Shown here: positions 14,910 to 23,648 of the stretch, in pieces | How positions within the stretch are numbered: the stretch's first letter is position 1 | Layout: each line of letters begins with the position of its first letter | DNA from: Paenalicyclobacillus macrosporangiidus | GTDB lineage: Bacteria > Bacillota > Bacilli > Alicyclobacillales > Alicyclobacillaceae | Reading direction: 5' to 3' | Length of the DNA: 64,000 bases | Assembly: GCF_900116805.1 (NCBI RefSeq) | Contig: NZ_FPBV01000009.1 | Span: forward strand, 1-64,000 | Program-made: the position numbers and the translations under genes | Notes under the pieces: generated by a model | The model's database searches: none | Told to the model about the DNA's origin: nothing | The model's input: only the letters and a program-made list of their open reading frames with translations

Positions 14910-17390
14910 TTACTCCGGCGTCGTGCTGAACGCCTTTAGCAGCCCCTCGTCCACCACATCGATCTGCACCTCGCCGATCCGCCCCAGCGGGTCACGCAAA
15001 AACCCACGCCCCTTCTCAAACGCCTGGAATACCTCGACATAGTGGTTCAGATCTCTTTCATCCTCCAACGGCAGACCGAGCAGCCTCACGGCATGCTGCA
15101 CCTGAGCCCGTGACGTAATCCGCCCAACAAAGCACCAGCCCAGGCTCGCCGACACGTCGTCGTTCTCCGATCCCTCTTTCGGCAGCAGCACGTCCGGGTT
15201 CTGCACCGCCATCATCAGGACCAGGTTCATACTGCGCCCGAGCAGCAGCATCCGGTTCAGAAGCGCCCGACCTTCTGGGATCGAGCGCAAAATCCAAGCC
15301 TCATCCACCGCGAAGAACTTCTTTACAGATTGTGGTGCCATGACCAAGCGCCGGAACGCGATCTGCGTCACCAGATACAAAATCGCCACCGCGAACCGCT
15401 GCGAATCACGCCACGCGTCCGGCACGCTGCCCGGGTCCGGGAAGTCCAGACCCATAATCGACGCCACCACCAACCGCGCCCGGTCGTCCATCACATTGTC
15501 CTCGCCATCCTTGCCAAACAGCGCCCGGCCCGTCTCCCCGTCGCGGTAATGCTCCAACAGGCCCAGAAACAGGTCTGCAACGTCGCGCTCTTCCTCCCGG
15601 CGCTGTTCGTCCCTGCGCTCGGCGTCAAGGCAAAGCAGGAAATGGTCCATGTCCCACTTCTCGCCCTCGTACAGCGCGGCCAAGGCCCGTTGCAGCACAA
15701 GCGACGCACGTTGATCCTCCCGGCGGGTCGTCACGTTGAGCAACACCCCCAGGAACCCTTCCGCGATGAGCCTGGATTCCCTTGCGTCACGCCCAAGCCG
15801 GAACGGCGAGAAACGCAGATCGCTTCCAGCGCCAAACGTCCACCACACGCTCTCCTGCGGCCAAAGCCCAACCAGCGCCCCATACTCGCCCTGTTTCGGG
15901 TCTACCACCGCTCCCATCGAGTTCCACTGGAGCATCGTGTCCGCTGCGTACTTCATCCCGACCGACTTGCCGCTGCCCAGCGTCCCGACGAACGCCGCAG
16001 CACCGCTGCGGTTCAGCTCCCGCATCGCTCGAAACCAGTCCACCCATACCGGCCGGCCGCTATGGGCCATCTTGGCAAACCACATCCCCGTCGGGTCGCC
16101 CACCTGTGCCGTGCCCAAGGCACCTGATGCCGCGAGCATCGTCGGGTCCGCCGGGATCGACCATGCCTTGTCCACGCCTCCGGACTGTCCCGGAAAGAAC
16201 GCCTGCCAGATTTTCAGGGCGTCCCCCGGCGGGTGCACAAGCTGAATGGCCCCCTGCAACCGTTCTTTCAACAGTTCTTCCCGTCGCAGCATCTCCAACT
16301 CGTTGTCTGCCCCGACAGCGAAGAAAGCATGAAACACTGAGAACGCCATGCCCGCTTTCAGCTTAGCTTCCAGAGCCTGCGCGTCCTCCAGCCCGTCGTA
16401 GATGTCCCAAGGCACATCTCCCGTCTGCGCGTACTCCTCGCCCTGGGCGACGACGATCTTCTTGCGCCGATAGACAATCTCCCTGGCTCGCTGCGGGGAA
16501 AGGATCTCGAAGTGCACACAGGTGTCGACAGGGATGTTCAACTTCTCCAAGGGCAGATACAACCACTCGTCGCCAATGGTCTCAAGCCGCTCAGGCATGC
16601 TCGCCGCTGCCATCACCGACTGGTACGATACCTGCCCGTCGCTGTGCTCCACCCGAATCCGGAACGTGTCCTCTCGCACCGCCGCCGAGGCGAGAGCCAG
16701 GCGCAGCGGCCGCGGCCGAATCACCACTTCGCCGCCCTCAATGGTCACCGTCCGAGGCAGAGGATCAGGAAACACCACCGGCCAGGGCGCCAGACCGCGA
16801 TGATACGGTGCCCTGTGCAGCAGTTCCAGTTCGTGCGGAGTGGCTCTCGCCAACGCAGGGATGACCGCCTGCAGGCGGTTGAAGGTCCGCAGTTCCGCAT
16901 GTGCAGCCGCCTCGATGTCGTGTTTGGTCAACACGGGAGATTGGACCCGTGCCACTTTGCGTTTGGTGTAGCCCCAGAACCGCAGGAACTGATCGGCGAC
17001 GCGCTCCCGAATCCGGTCAGGCCGGTCCAAAACCTGACTCCAGGCCGCTGCAAGCGGCGAGGCGAGCGGCAAGATGAGGAATGTCAGACGCTCAAACGAA
17101 GGATGCTCGCGCAGTTGTTCGGCCACCAGTTCCATGTGTGCGCGCCAATGCGGATGCTTGCTGAAGGCAGCCATGCGCGAAGTCACTTCCTCCGCCGGAA
17201 TCGGCACCGCGACACTCAGGATTTGGCCGCTACCGCGGTACGTCTGGAAGAACACCTCAAGCTGGCGGTAGATGCTGCGCTTGACGGCGTCCGGCTGGTT
17301 CTCGTATGGCAGTGCGGGCAACCGGTACACGCCGTATGCGGTCCCGTTGTCGAGGAACAGTATGTTGTCGTGCCAAAAGAGCGTGTGCAT
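14910..17390 (-). CDS. VirB4/TraC-like type IV secretion ATPase
   Basis: This 826-residue protein has a VirB4-like N-terminal half and a C-terminal AAA-type motor with Walker A GTLGSGKS (about 475), the following DPKQGEYG strand, and Walker B KFFAVDEAWIL, then the sensor-like VQNPDVLLP. VirB4 proteins are cytoplasmic hexameric ATPases that power DNA transfer and pilus assembly in conjugative systems. Length fits the family. No other T4SS genes (VirB6, VirB8, coupling protein, relaxase) are visible in the window, so it is an orphan here. ATG at 17390 is preceded by AGAGGGGG, which can pair in a short hairpin. It is flanked by two copies of an unknown gene. Confidence 0.85.
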   Translation of the reverse strand: MHTLFWHDNILFLDNGTAYGVYRLPALPYENQPDAVKRSIYRQLEVFFQTYRGSGQILSVAVPIPAEEVTSRMAAFSKHPHWRAHMELVAEQLREHPSFERLTFLILPLASPLAAAWSQVLDRPDRIRERVADQFLRFWGYTKRKVARVQSPVLTKHDIEAAAHAELRTFNRLQAVIPALARATPHELELLHRAPYHRGLAPWPVVFPDPLPRTVTIEGGEVVIRPRPLRLALASAAVREDTFRIRVEHSDGQVSYQSVMAAASMPERLETIGDEWLYLPLEKLNIPVDTCVHFEILSPQRAREIVYRRKKIVVAQGEEYAQTGDVPWDIYDGLEDAQALEAKLKAGMAFSVFHAFFAVGADNELEMLRREELLKERLQGAIQLVHPPGDALKIWQAFFPGQSGGVDKAWSIPADPTMLAASGALGTAQVGDPTGMWFAKMAHSGRPVWVDWFRAMRELNRSGAAAFVGTLGSGKSVGMKYAADTMLQWNSMGAVVDPKQGEYGALVGLWPQESVWWTFGAGSDLRFSPFRLGRDARESRLIAEGFLGVLLNVTTRREDQRASLVLQRALAALYEGEKWDMDHFLLCLDAERRDEQRREEERDVADLFLGLLEHYRDGETGRALFGKDGEDNVMDDRARLVVASIMGLDFPDPGSVPDAWRDSQRFAVAILYLVTQIAFRRLVMAPQSVKKFFAVDEAWILRSIPEGRALLNRMLLLGRSMNLVLMMAVQNPDVLLPKEGSENDDVSASLGWCFVGRITSRAQVQHAVRLLGLPLEDERDLNHYVEVFQAFEKGRGFLRDPLGRIGEVQIDVVDEGLLKAFSTTPE

Positions 17391-17788
17391 GAAAAGAACC
17401 CCCTCTCGAATAGAGGGAGCGTGGAGGACAACTAAGTGTTCGTGGCATTGTCCCCCCTATTTTGGGACATGGCAGCATTGTCTCTATGGGTATCACAGTA
17501 TACGACGGGGAGGGAATGCGTTGGCGACCAGCGAGGTCATCTTGTCGGCTGAATTGATTCTGGTTGACACATTCGAGGTTCTGGCGACCTACCGAAGACG
17601 GCGGTCACCGGGGTGTTGATAGATACCTTCATCGTTCGGCCGTTCATCGTGCCAAGCCTCCCGGTGCTTCTCGATCGGACCGCCTTCTGGCCGCGGCGGA
17701 TGGTACAGACCGGTTAACTAGGCGCTCGCCTATCCACAAGACGACCTTTACCCCATACACTACAGTATCCGAGGAAAGGAGCGAGATC
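17391..17788. other. Divergent intergenic region between the VirB4-like gene and a small ORF
   Basis: Carries the leader of the leftward VirB4-like gene (a possible -10 TATACT at 17502-17497 on the bottom strand), two direct GCATTGTC copies near 17445 and 17472, and the upstream region of the rightward ORF at 17789. No other gene seen. Confidence 0.4.
17401..17417 (-). promoter_or_regulatory. Hairpin covering the ribosome site of the VirB4-like gene
   Basis: Bottom-strand CCCTCT (17417-17412), loop ATTCG, AGAGGG (17406-17401). The AGAGGGGG ribosome site forms the 3' arm, ten bases before the ATG, so folding would limit initiation. Confidence 0.5.
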
Positions 17789-17986
17789 ATGGCCAAGAAC
17801 AAGAAGAGTCAGTATGTCATTCTCGACCTGGGGAAGAAAATCTCTGCAGATGAATTGATCTGGGAAAAACAAGCTACGCTGGCACTCGAAATCATCAGAG
17901 AAAATAGTTCTAATCCGTACAGTCGATTACACGTTCACCGTGTGATTCCGTGCAGATTTGAACGCGGAAAGTTGTACAGAACGTGA
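17789..17986 (+). CDS. Small basic protein, unknown
   Basis: ATG behind GAGGAAAGGAGCGAGATC, a strong ribosome site. The 65-residue product begins MAKNKKSQYVILDLGKKISA and is hydrophilic with several Lys and Arg residues. No family recognised. It is one of few rightward genes in this region, and an imperfect hairpin follows 15 bases after its stop. Confidence 0.6.
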   Translation: MAKNKKSQYVILDLGKKISADELIWEKQATLALEIIRENSSNPYSRLHVHRVIPCRFERGKLYRT

Positions 17987-18000
17987 GAACTTAGGGCTGG

Positions 18001-18037
18001 CGAGAAGAGGTGCCAGTTCATGGAGCACCTCTCCTCG
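18001..18037 (+). terminator. Hairpin after the small ORF
   Basis: GAGAAGAGGTGC pairs with GCACCTCTCCTC (one bulge). No run of T follows, so it may be a processing or weak termination site. Confidence 0.45.
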
Positions 18038-18201
18038 CTTAAAAGCCTTAATATACAGGTACTGTACGGCAGGTTGTTACAGCGACCGGAACCAACAAGA
18101 AGAATAGCACATAGATGTTCAGGAAAACAACGCCTAACCAATATGGTGATTCCAGTTTTCAGGACAAAATTTCTTGAACTGCTAATCTATATCCTCACCT
18201 C

Positions 18202-18303
18202 ATGTCCTCTCCTGCCCCTTTTGTTGAAGGCAGGTTGGTAATGGAAATCCCCGGACTTCCCGGGTGTTCGACGCAGGCGGATACCGTGGAAGGAGTCACG
18301 ATG
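18202..18303 (+). pseudogene. hicB-like antitoxin relic
   Basis: The rightward frame reads RLVMEIPGLPGCSTQADTVEGVTM, matching the central HicB motif (I-P-D-L-P-G-C-x-T-Q-G-D-T-x-E-E-A). Only about 25 recognisable residues remain; the rest of the protein and any hicA partner are absent, and IS630 transposase sequence begins at the break. HicB proteins normally bind HicA toxin and repress the operon. Confidence 0.5.
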
Positions 18304-18650
18304 CGTGTGTCGGCGTGTAGACCAATTCTCCATTGTTCTCAGCCGCCCAGTTCCGGACACGCTCATGATCATGCGGCGAAAAGTTGTCTAGAACGATGTA
18401 CAGCCGCTCGGAACAGTGATAACGACGGCGCAGCACCTTCAGAAAACGCAGGATGTCTTGAGGCCTTTTCGAGTCCGAAACATGCCCATACAGTTTGTCG
18501 GATTTCAAATCCAGTGCAGCCAGAAGGTGACGAACACCGCGCGTCCGATGGTAATCTCCGGTAACCGGTTTGGCTTAAGTTTCTACGAACCATCCTCGAC
18601 CCGCACATGGCTGAATCGACAGTGGTCCGAATTCGTCCAGACAGATCACT
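18290..18650 (-). pseudogene. IS630-family transposase remnant
   Basis: Leftward codons include VICLDEFGPLSIQP with the first catalytic Asp, then a stop, then HLLAALDLKSDKLYGHV and ERLYIVLDNFSPHDHERVRNW with the second Asp of the DDE set, ending VYTPTHAS. The frame is broken by at least one stop and one shift, and both ends are missing. It sits between the hicB relic and a truncated recombinase, so it probably inserted there and then decayed. Confidence 0.75.
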
Positions 18651-18695
18651 GTCCGTCCTTGGACGGATTGTTGTACAACGACTGGATTCGTTCTT

Positions 18696-19010
18696 TTACT
18701 CTAGAACCCTGAATCGTTTGACTTTTTCCAGGTCTGCGTGTGTTGATAGGTTATGTCTCGCATGCTCTTGCCCGGTCCAGCGAGCGAAGGCCCGGATTGC
18801 GGACACCGCCACAGATACGGTGCTCGGGGACTTCTTGTGCGCCGTCATCCAGTCGATAAACTGCTGAACATCCGCCCGCGTCAATCGCGCCATGTCCCCA
18901 CCGGCACCAACCAGCCAGTCCCGGAACCGATTCAACCAGTACACATACATTTGCTTCGACCGATCACTCTTGCCTGCCATGTGCTTATCGACCAGCGCGC
19001 GGATGTCCAC
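18696..19010 (-). pseudogene. Tyrosine recombinase, N-terminal core-binding domain only
   Basis: 104 residues from GTG 19010 match the N-terminal SAM-like, core-binding domain of XerC/integrase proteins: YVYWLNRFRDWLVG, LTRADVQQFIDWMTAHKKSPSTVSVAVSAIRAFARWTG. The catalytic domain with R-H-R-Y is missing; IS630 debris follows directly. Without it the product could bind but not cut DNA. It is a second integrase relic, separate from the intact one at 37.7 kb. Confidence 0.75.
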
Positions 19011-19189
19011 CCCGGCACCACTCCTCGATGAAATAAGCGCAATGAGATTTTAACGACACAATTTTAGTCTGTTACGATTCCATTTCTTAGTGAATGCACG
19101 ACGGTGCCACAAGGATTCAACGTCATGCACGTTCGGCAAATGTGTCGTAAAATGCCATTTTTACGCCGGAATTTCACGTCATCCGCCTG

Positions 19190-19726
19190 TCAATGGGCAG
19201 CAGATTGAACCAAGACCCATACCATCAATGCACCAACTACACCCATCATGGCCAAGACCAATCGTCTCATTATCGGTTCCAAGGCTTCTGCGATCAGGAG
19301 AACACTCCGTTTGAAGAACACCGTGGCAGACAACCCGTGTCCCTTCGGGAGATGTATCCGTTCCATCGCGTAACGAAGTCGACTGATTCCTCTCATCCTC
19401 CTATCCATCTCATCAAACACAGTCCTGTAGTCCAAGTAGGATTTCACAAGCGTCGCACACAGCCTGCGGAACTCCTTGTCTCCGTCTGATGTAGACAAGT
19501 CCAATAACCGTATCTGTTCATATGTAAGGCTTCCAACCACATCCTGGTTGGCATCCACCAACTGTTTCAGTTTGGTAAGAACTTCTTCCCGCTTCAACGC
19601 GTACATCTTCTCATCCCAGATGATAAGTCCAGACACGCTATATGGGCTAATCAAAAGACTGACAATGTCGTAACTCGGCTTGACGAAATGTTCGAATTGA
19701 GTCCTTGTGACCGAACTGTACTCCAT
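19190..19726 (-). CDS. Unknown protein with C-terminal membrane helix
   Basis: ATG at 19726 follows GGGAGGTTAAGCGC. The 178 residues are helical, with a Lys/Glu-rich central part (KREEVLTKLKQLVDANQDV; RLCATLVKSYLDYRTVFDEMDRRM) and one C-terminal helix (LVLAMMGVVGALMVWVLVQ). The soluble part probably faces the cytoplasm. No family recognised. A broken paralogue lies at 14505-14883, on the other side of the VirB4-like gene. Confidence 0.65.
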   Translation of the reverse strand: MEYSSVTRTQFEHFVKPSYDIVSLLISPYSVSGLIIWDEKMYALKREEVLTKLKQLVDANQDVVGSLTYEQIRLLDLSTSDGDKEFRRLCATLVKSYLDYRTVFDEMDRRMRGISRLRYAMERIHLPKGHGLSATVFFKRSVLLIAEALEPIMRRLVLAMMGVVGALMVWVLVQSAAH

Positions 19727-19929
19727 GCGCTTAACCTCCCGTTTGGAAAGCACGATGGACGATGTCATAGAAAAGAGCATCGAAAAAACGTCGGTCAGAA
19801 TGGTTGTCCGAACATCCCACAAAACGCCGCAACCCCCTTTTTTTACTGGGGGTTCGACACAATTTGACATCTTCCTCTAAACGACTGCATTTCCCTAAAT
19901 CGACAGCCATCCCATTGCGGCGTATCACA

Positions 19930-20295
19930 TCATGCCGCGGCCTCATGAACCCCGAGCACCCTGCCAAGAGCAACCAGGTCCCGCATCCCTTCTGCAAACT
20001 CCTCCGCCGTGTTTGGCCAATCGTACCCGAGCAGCCGCTCCCATAAAACCCAAGGGTCATGACTGACAGCGGCGCCGCCATCCAACACCGGCTCCTCGTA
20101 TCGAAACACCAAGGCCACCTCGTATGCTGCATCCAGCACGTCTTCGTATAGTACGCGAAGCCAGCGCTGACGACTCGCCGTCTTACAATTCCAGGTCGCC
20201 AGCCATATCTCGGCCAACACACCCAGTTTCGCGTACAACCTCACTACCGCCTCGCGCTCGCGCTGTAATTGCCGAGCGGTTGACAGCTTGTCCAT
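19930..20295 (-). CDS. Phage-type protein of unknown function
   Basis: About 121 residues starting MDKLSTARQLQREREAVVRL after GAGAGAAGTGG. Helical, with an acidic C-terminal half (WPNTAEEFAEGMRDLVALGRVLG). No recognised domain. It is the last gene of the leftward replication block, directly after the sigma-like regulator, where late-gene regulation or packaging genes would normally follow. Confidence 0.55.
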   Translation of the reverse strand: MDKLSTARQLQREREAVVRLYAKLGVLAEIWLATWNCKTASRQRWLRVLYEDVLDAAYEVALVFRYEEPVLDGGAAVSHDPWVLWERLLGYDWPNTAEEFAEGMRDLVALGRVLGVHEAAA

Positions 20296-20306
20296 TTCCA
20301 CTTCTC

Positions 20307-20825
20307 TCACGCTCCCAACCCCGGAGTATCGTCCCAAAGCGCCAACTGCACCGACTGCGCCCGGCGCAACTTCTCCCTCGCTCGTTCAACGTAACTTTGC
20401 ACCGATGCCCGCGAAACGCCCAACGCATTCGCAATCGCACTGAACGTCATCCCACGCTCATAAGCGAACAGACACACCGCCTCCCGCGTTGTCATGATCG
20501 TGCTCCAGGCCACCAACACCCGCTGGTAACCCTCGTCCTCCGCCTCCGAACCCTCGTCCACCACTCCCGCCTTTCGCCGGGCCGCCATCCGGTCCAGATC
20601 GCTCAGGTCCCCAACCAGAATCTCCCGGTGTGTCGTCCTTGTAAATCCCTCCATCTTGCAGATCGCATAATCCAACGTCCTGATCATGCTCTCGCACAGC
20701 TTCGCGTCCCGTTCGTACCGCGGGTTCGTCCGCGACAACCGCTCGAATGTGCTGCGCGCCTCCTTCACCTTCTTCAACGTCTCCTCGTACTGTTGAATCA
20801 AGTCCTCCAGCCCCCGGCGCCCCAT
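20307..20825 (-). CDS. Sigma-70 region 4-like phage regulator (ArpU/late activator type)
   Basis: ATG at 20825 behind GGAGGTGAAGGTT gives 172 residues. The N-terminal half is a coiled-coil-like helix (LEDLIQQYEETLKKVKEARSTFERL). The C-terminus carries a region-4 helix-turn-helix (YERGMTFSAIANALGVSRASVQSYVERAREKL). Such proteins in Gram-positive phages switch on late genes, acting like sigma region 4 at promoters. Its place at the end of the early block fits this role, yet no late genes follow it here. Confidence 0.75.
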   Translation of the reverse strand: MGRRGLEDLIQQYEETLKKVKEARSTFERLSRTNPRYERDAKLCESMIRTLDYAICKMEGFTRTTHREILVGDLSDLDRMAARRKAGVVDEGSEAEDEGYQRVLVAWSTIMTTREAVCLFAYERGMTFSAIANALGVSRASVQSYVERAREKLRRAQSVQLALWDDTPGLGA

Positions 20826-20841
20826 AACCTTCACCTCCAAT

Positions 20842-21228
20842 TCAAGTTCCTAACACCCCGAGCGGGTATGCCGACTTCCGTACACGTCCGACAATCGCGA
20901 ATCCAACATCAGGACACCTGGAGACGTGGCCTTTCCCGCACTTCTTGTGCAGATACGGAACTCGCACGGCTTCAAACTGCACCACGTCCCCTGGTCGCAA
21001 CCGCAGCCGCAGAAATGCCCGGCCGTCCTGAATCCATGTGTGGTCCCGCACCATGCGCCCCGCCCGGTCCCGGACCTCGAACAACAGCACCCGAACCGCG
21101 CTGCGCGGATACCGGGCTGCAAGTACCGCCCGGACGAACGTTGCTGAAAAGGTCTCGGCAGGTTGACGCCGCTCAGACGCCTGCCCGCCCCCGCGTGCAG
21201 TTACTTGCCTCCGCGCGGTCGCCAACAT
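20842..21228 (-). CDS. Phage-type basic protein, unknown
   Basis: 128 residues, rich in Arg and beta-strand pattern (VRVLLFEVRDRAGRMVRDHTW; LRLRPGDVVQFEAVRVPYL), with a CGKGHVSRCPD segment that could hold a metal together with other residues. It lies between the exonuclease and sigma-like genes in the same orientation. No family recognised. Confidence 0.55.
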   Translation of the reverse strand: MLATARRQVTARGGGQASERRQPAETFSATFVRAVLAARYPRSAVRVLLFEVRDRAGRMVRDHTWIQDGRAFLRLRLRPGDVVQFEAVRVPYLHKKCGKGHVSRCPDVGFAIVGRVRKSAYPLGVLGT

Positions 21229-21307
21229 TCCTTACACCCCATTTATCCACAACCAAGGACGAGTTGTGCACAGGTTACCCACAGACTTGTCCACAGTTCA
21301 CACAGGA

Positions 21308-22005
21308 CTATGCGCTTTTCCCCAGCACCCTCCGAATGCTCCATTCCAGGTCCGCGTCCAGCCTCTGGACGTTCTCCAGTACCCAGTTCAAGTAGTCTCT
21401 GGGCACCTCCTCCAGTAACTGACCCCGGTGTTTCCCGAACGGCATCGTTCGCACTTCAACCGGACCTGCCACAAAATTGAACAACGCCGCTGGATCGTCC
21501 TCGTATCCGCGTGCCAGGTACGCTGCCAGTTCGCGTTGAAACACGTGCGCTGTCACCACGGCGTCACCCATCGCGCGGTGGGGCAGCCCGACGTCGATGT
21601 CGATCCCGAGCCAGTAACGCAGCGTCTGGTTCTGGAAATTAGGCGCGTCGGGCCACAAATGTTGGGCAAACCGCTTCGAGCATAGCCACGGCCTTCCTGT
21701 TTCGGGCAGCATCGAACGATCAAACTCGGCGTTGTGAGCAACCAGGACGGCGCCCTCAACTAGCTCCAACACTTGCGGCCACACAGCTTCCAGCGCGGGC
21801 TTGTCCGCAACGTCTCGATCCGTGATATGGTGTACCGCCGACGCCTCGGGCGGGATCGAACACCCAGGATGAATGAGCGTCGAGAATACTTCCCTTGGCC
21901 CATTATTCAACCCGCGAGCGCGATCTCCACGACGCGCCCGTGCGGTGGCAGGCCGGTAGTTTCCGTGTCAATGACAATGAATCTGGTATCCGACAAACAG
22001 GCCAT
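21308..22005 (-). pseudogene. DnaQ-like 3'-5' exonuclease split by a frameshift
   Basis: ATG at 22005 behind AGGAGGTGACGTGTG starts MACLSDTRFIVIDTETTGLP, with the Exo I motif (D-T-E), and runs to a stop at about 21907. From 21910 a second frame continues NNGPREVFSTLIHPG, then VLVAHNAEFDRSML (Exo II) and LPHRAMGDAVVTAHVF (Exo III), ending at 21308. The two halves align as one ~232-residue DEDDh exonuclease. Neither half alone has all catalytic acids. The cause is a one-base indel near 21907-21912: mutation, sequencing error or, less likely, programmed shift. It overlaps the upstream kinase gene (TGATG). Confidence 0.8.
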
Positions 22006-22535
22006 CACACGTCACCTCCTCGCACAACGTCCCAAACCACCTCACACATCTCCCGCGCGTGCATCCTGGTCGTGTCGATCACAATGCCCCTTGCGTCCTG
22101 CCAAGCCTGCTCGGTTTCATCCTCAAACGTCCGCCCATCCGGCAACTCGCCGTCTCGCGCCAGCACCCGCCGCTCGCGCACGTTCCTGGCCGCGGTCAGC
22201 ACAATGACAACAAATCCTTGCTGGTGCGCCCAGACCGCTTCTTCCAGTGTTCGGCCATCATCGATGACCAACGGTCCCGCCGTTGTCCGCAGCCGCTCCT
22301 CCGCCGCGAACAACAGCGGATTCGGCTGAAACTCCCGCAGAAACCGCCCGACCTTCTGCAGGTACGGACGCCGTACCGCCTTACCCGCTCCTTTCAGCCA
22401 CGGCACCGCGATGTCGAGCACCGCGTCCACCGGCGCGGCCAGGGCATACCGTGTGTAGCCATACCGTTCACACAGGCACTGAGCGACGGTCGTCTTGCCC
22501 GCGCCCATCGGGCCGATCAGGAAGACATGGCGCAC
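22005..22535 (-). CDS. P-loop nucleotide kinase-like protein
   Basis: 176 residues with Walker A GPMGAGKTTVA at the N-terminus and a later VIVLTAARNVRERR segment, the arrangement of adenylate/deoxynucleoside monophosphate kinase-like folds (LID-like Arg-rich part at 125-140). Phages use such kinases for dNTP supply. The family is set by the P-loop; the substrate is unknown. It overlaps the exonuclease start and the RusA gene. Confidence 0.75.
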   Translation of the reverse strand: MRHVFLIGPMGAGKTTVAQCLCERYGYTRYALAAPVDAVLDIAVPWLKGAGKAVRRPYLQKVGRFLREFQPNPLLFAAEERLRTTAGPLVIDDGRTLEEAVWAHQQGFVVIVLTAARNVRERRVLARDGELPDGRTFEDETEQAWQDARGIVIDTTRMHAREMCEVVWDVVRGGDV

Positions 22536-22948
22536 GGCACATCACCTGCTGAAATCTCTATTTCGACCCTCGGCCGTTCGCGGTCGACGTCGAAGTCCAT
22601 CTCCCAAACGAGTACCCAACGGTCATCCGGATACAGCACACCTTCCAGCGCGTCGAGCAACACCTTCTCCCGGTTGTTTGCGTCCGCTCGACGCCAGTCC
22701 GGCCAAAAGTACCAGAGCCGCAGATACACCTTGGTTCGGGGCGGCGGCATGGACCAACCGGTTTGCATGGCCCACGCCTTGGCCAACCACGCCGCTTCTT
22801 CCCGAAACCGCTCCGCTTCGCGGGTCAACACCCGCATCCGCCTGCCGGATGGATGGACAAAATTTCGATAGGCATGATTGAGCGTTGGGGGAAGCGGCAG
22901 AATCAGGCGCCCACGGCTTCCCATCTCGTCCTTCTTGGTCGGGCTCAT
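22517..22948 (-). CDS. rusA: RusA-like Holliday junction resolvase
   Basis: ATG at 22948 (AGGGAG upstream) gives 143 residues. The RusA pattern is present: ILPLPPTLNHAYRNF at the N-terminus, then RRADANNREKVLLDALEGVLYPDD, with the metal-binding Asp residues and the closing D-D pair, and an acidic beta end (VDRERPRVEIEI). RusA dimers cut four-way junctions symmetrically during phage recombination or genome processing. Found with other replication genes, as in many prophages. Confidence 0.85.
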   Translation of the reverse strand: MSPTKKDEMGSRGRLILPLPPTLNHAYRNFVHPSGRRMRVLTREAERFREEAAWLAKAWAMQTGWSMPPPRTKVYLRLWYFWPDWRRADANNREKVLLDALEGVLYPDDRWVLVWEMDFDVDRERPRVEIEISAGDVPCAMSS

Positions 22949-22952
22949 GGCC

Positions 22953-23288
22953 TCACTCCCTTGACGCATCGATTTCGACCTGGCTTAGCCGGGGGCAGTA
23001 ATAGTCCCACCCCAGGACCAGACCGTCCGTTTTTCTACGCCTTTGCACCCGGACCAACACCCGGTCGATTTTCGCCACGTCGGTGGTGAACATGGGCCGC
23101 CAATCCTTGTTCGGTTTGCTGGAGGGCAGATACCGAAACGCTGACAGGCCTGCTGGGATCACCGCCACCACTTCACCGCGCTTGTCCTTCCAAGTCCCTT
23201 GCGCCTGGCTCGTCCAGCGCACGCGGTCACCGGGTCGCACTGGCGCCTCAATCGGCCGGATCAAGTTCGCGTTCGTCGCCTTCTCCAT
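22953..23288 (-). CDS. Phage-type small beta-rich protein, unknown
   Basis: ATG at 23288 behind GGAGGTGGTCACGA gives 111 residues beginning MEKATNANLIRPIEAPVRPG. A PGDRVRWTSQAQGTW segment followed by basic beta strands (VLVRVQRRRKTDGLVLGWDYY) suggests a small SH3-like or OB-like binding fold. Function unknown; it lies between RusA and a zinc-ribbon gene. Confidence 0.55.
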   Translation of the reverse strand: MEKATNANLIRPIEAPVRPGDRVRWTSQAQGTWKDKRGEVVAVIPAGLSAFRYLPSSKPNKDWRPMFTTDVAKIDRVLVRVQRRRKTDGLVLGWDYYCPRLSQVEIDASRE

Positions 23289-23435
23289 TCGTGACCACCT
23301 CCACACATATCTCGCATTGCGCGCACACCGCACCGCCACAGCCAAGGTACTCGCTCACGACTTCCCGCATTCCGGGTACCTTGGGAGACATGGTCCCAAC
23401 GCCGTCTGGCGCATCCTGCCTGGTACGCGGCTTGT

Positions 23436-23648
23436 TTAAGCTACCGAATGAGACTCACCCTCCCCTGTTCTGCTGCCATCCTGCAAACGATTCGCGTACG
23501 CCCAAATATTTTCAGGCTCCGCGTACTCCGCCGCGCAGTCCCTGCACAACTCGCTCCAGCGCCAACCGTTGTCCTCCGTCAGGGTCACACCGCACAGCCT
23601 GCACCGGGCGCCGCGCTTGTCCACTTTGAACCCATCAAACCGCTTCAT
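23436..23648 (-). CDS. Small zinc-ribbon protein
   Basis: ATG at 23648 (GGAGG upstream) gives 70 residues with CRLCGVTLT...ELCRDC, a four-cysteine zinc ribbon. The rest is acidic and flexible. It overlaps the 3' end of the preceding gene by 14 bases, so translation is coupled. No specific partner is known. Confidence 0.6.
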   Translation of the reverse strand: MKRFDGFKVDKRGARCRLCGVTLTEDNGWRWSELCRDCAAEYAEPENIWAYANRLQDGSRTGEGESHSVA

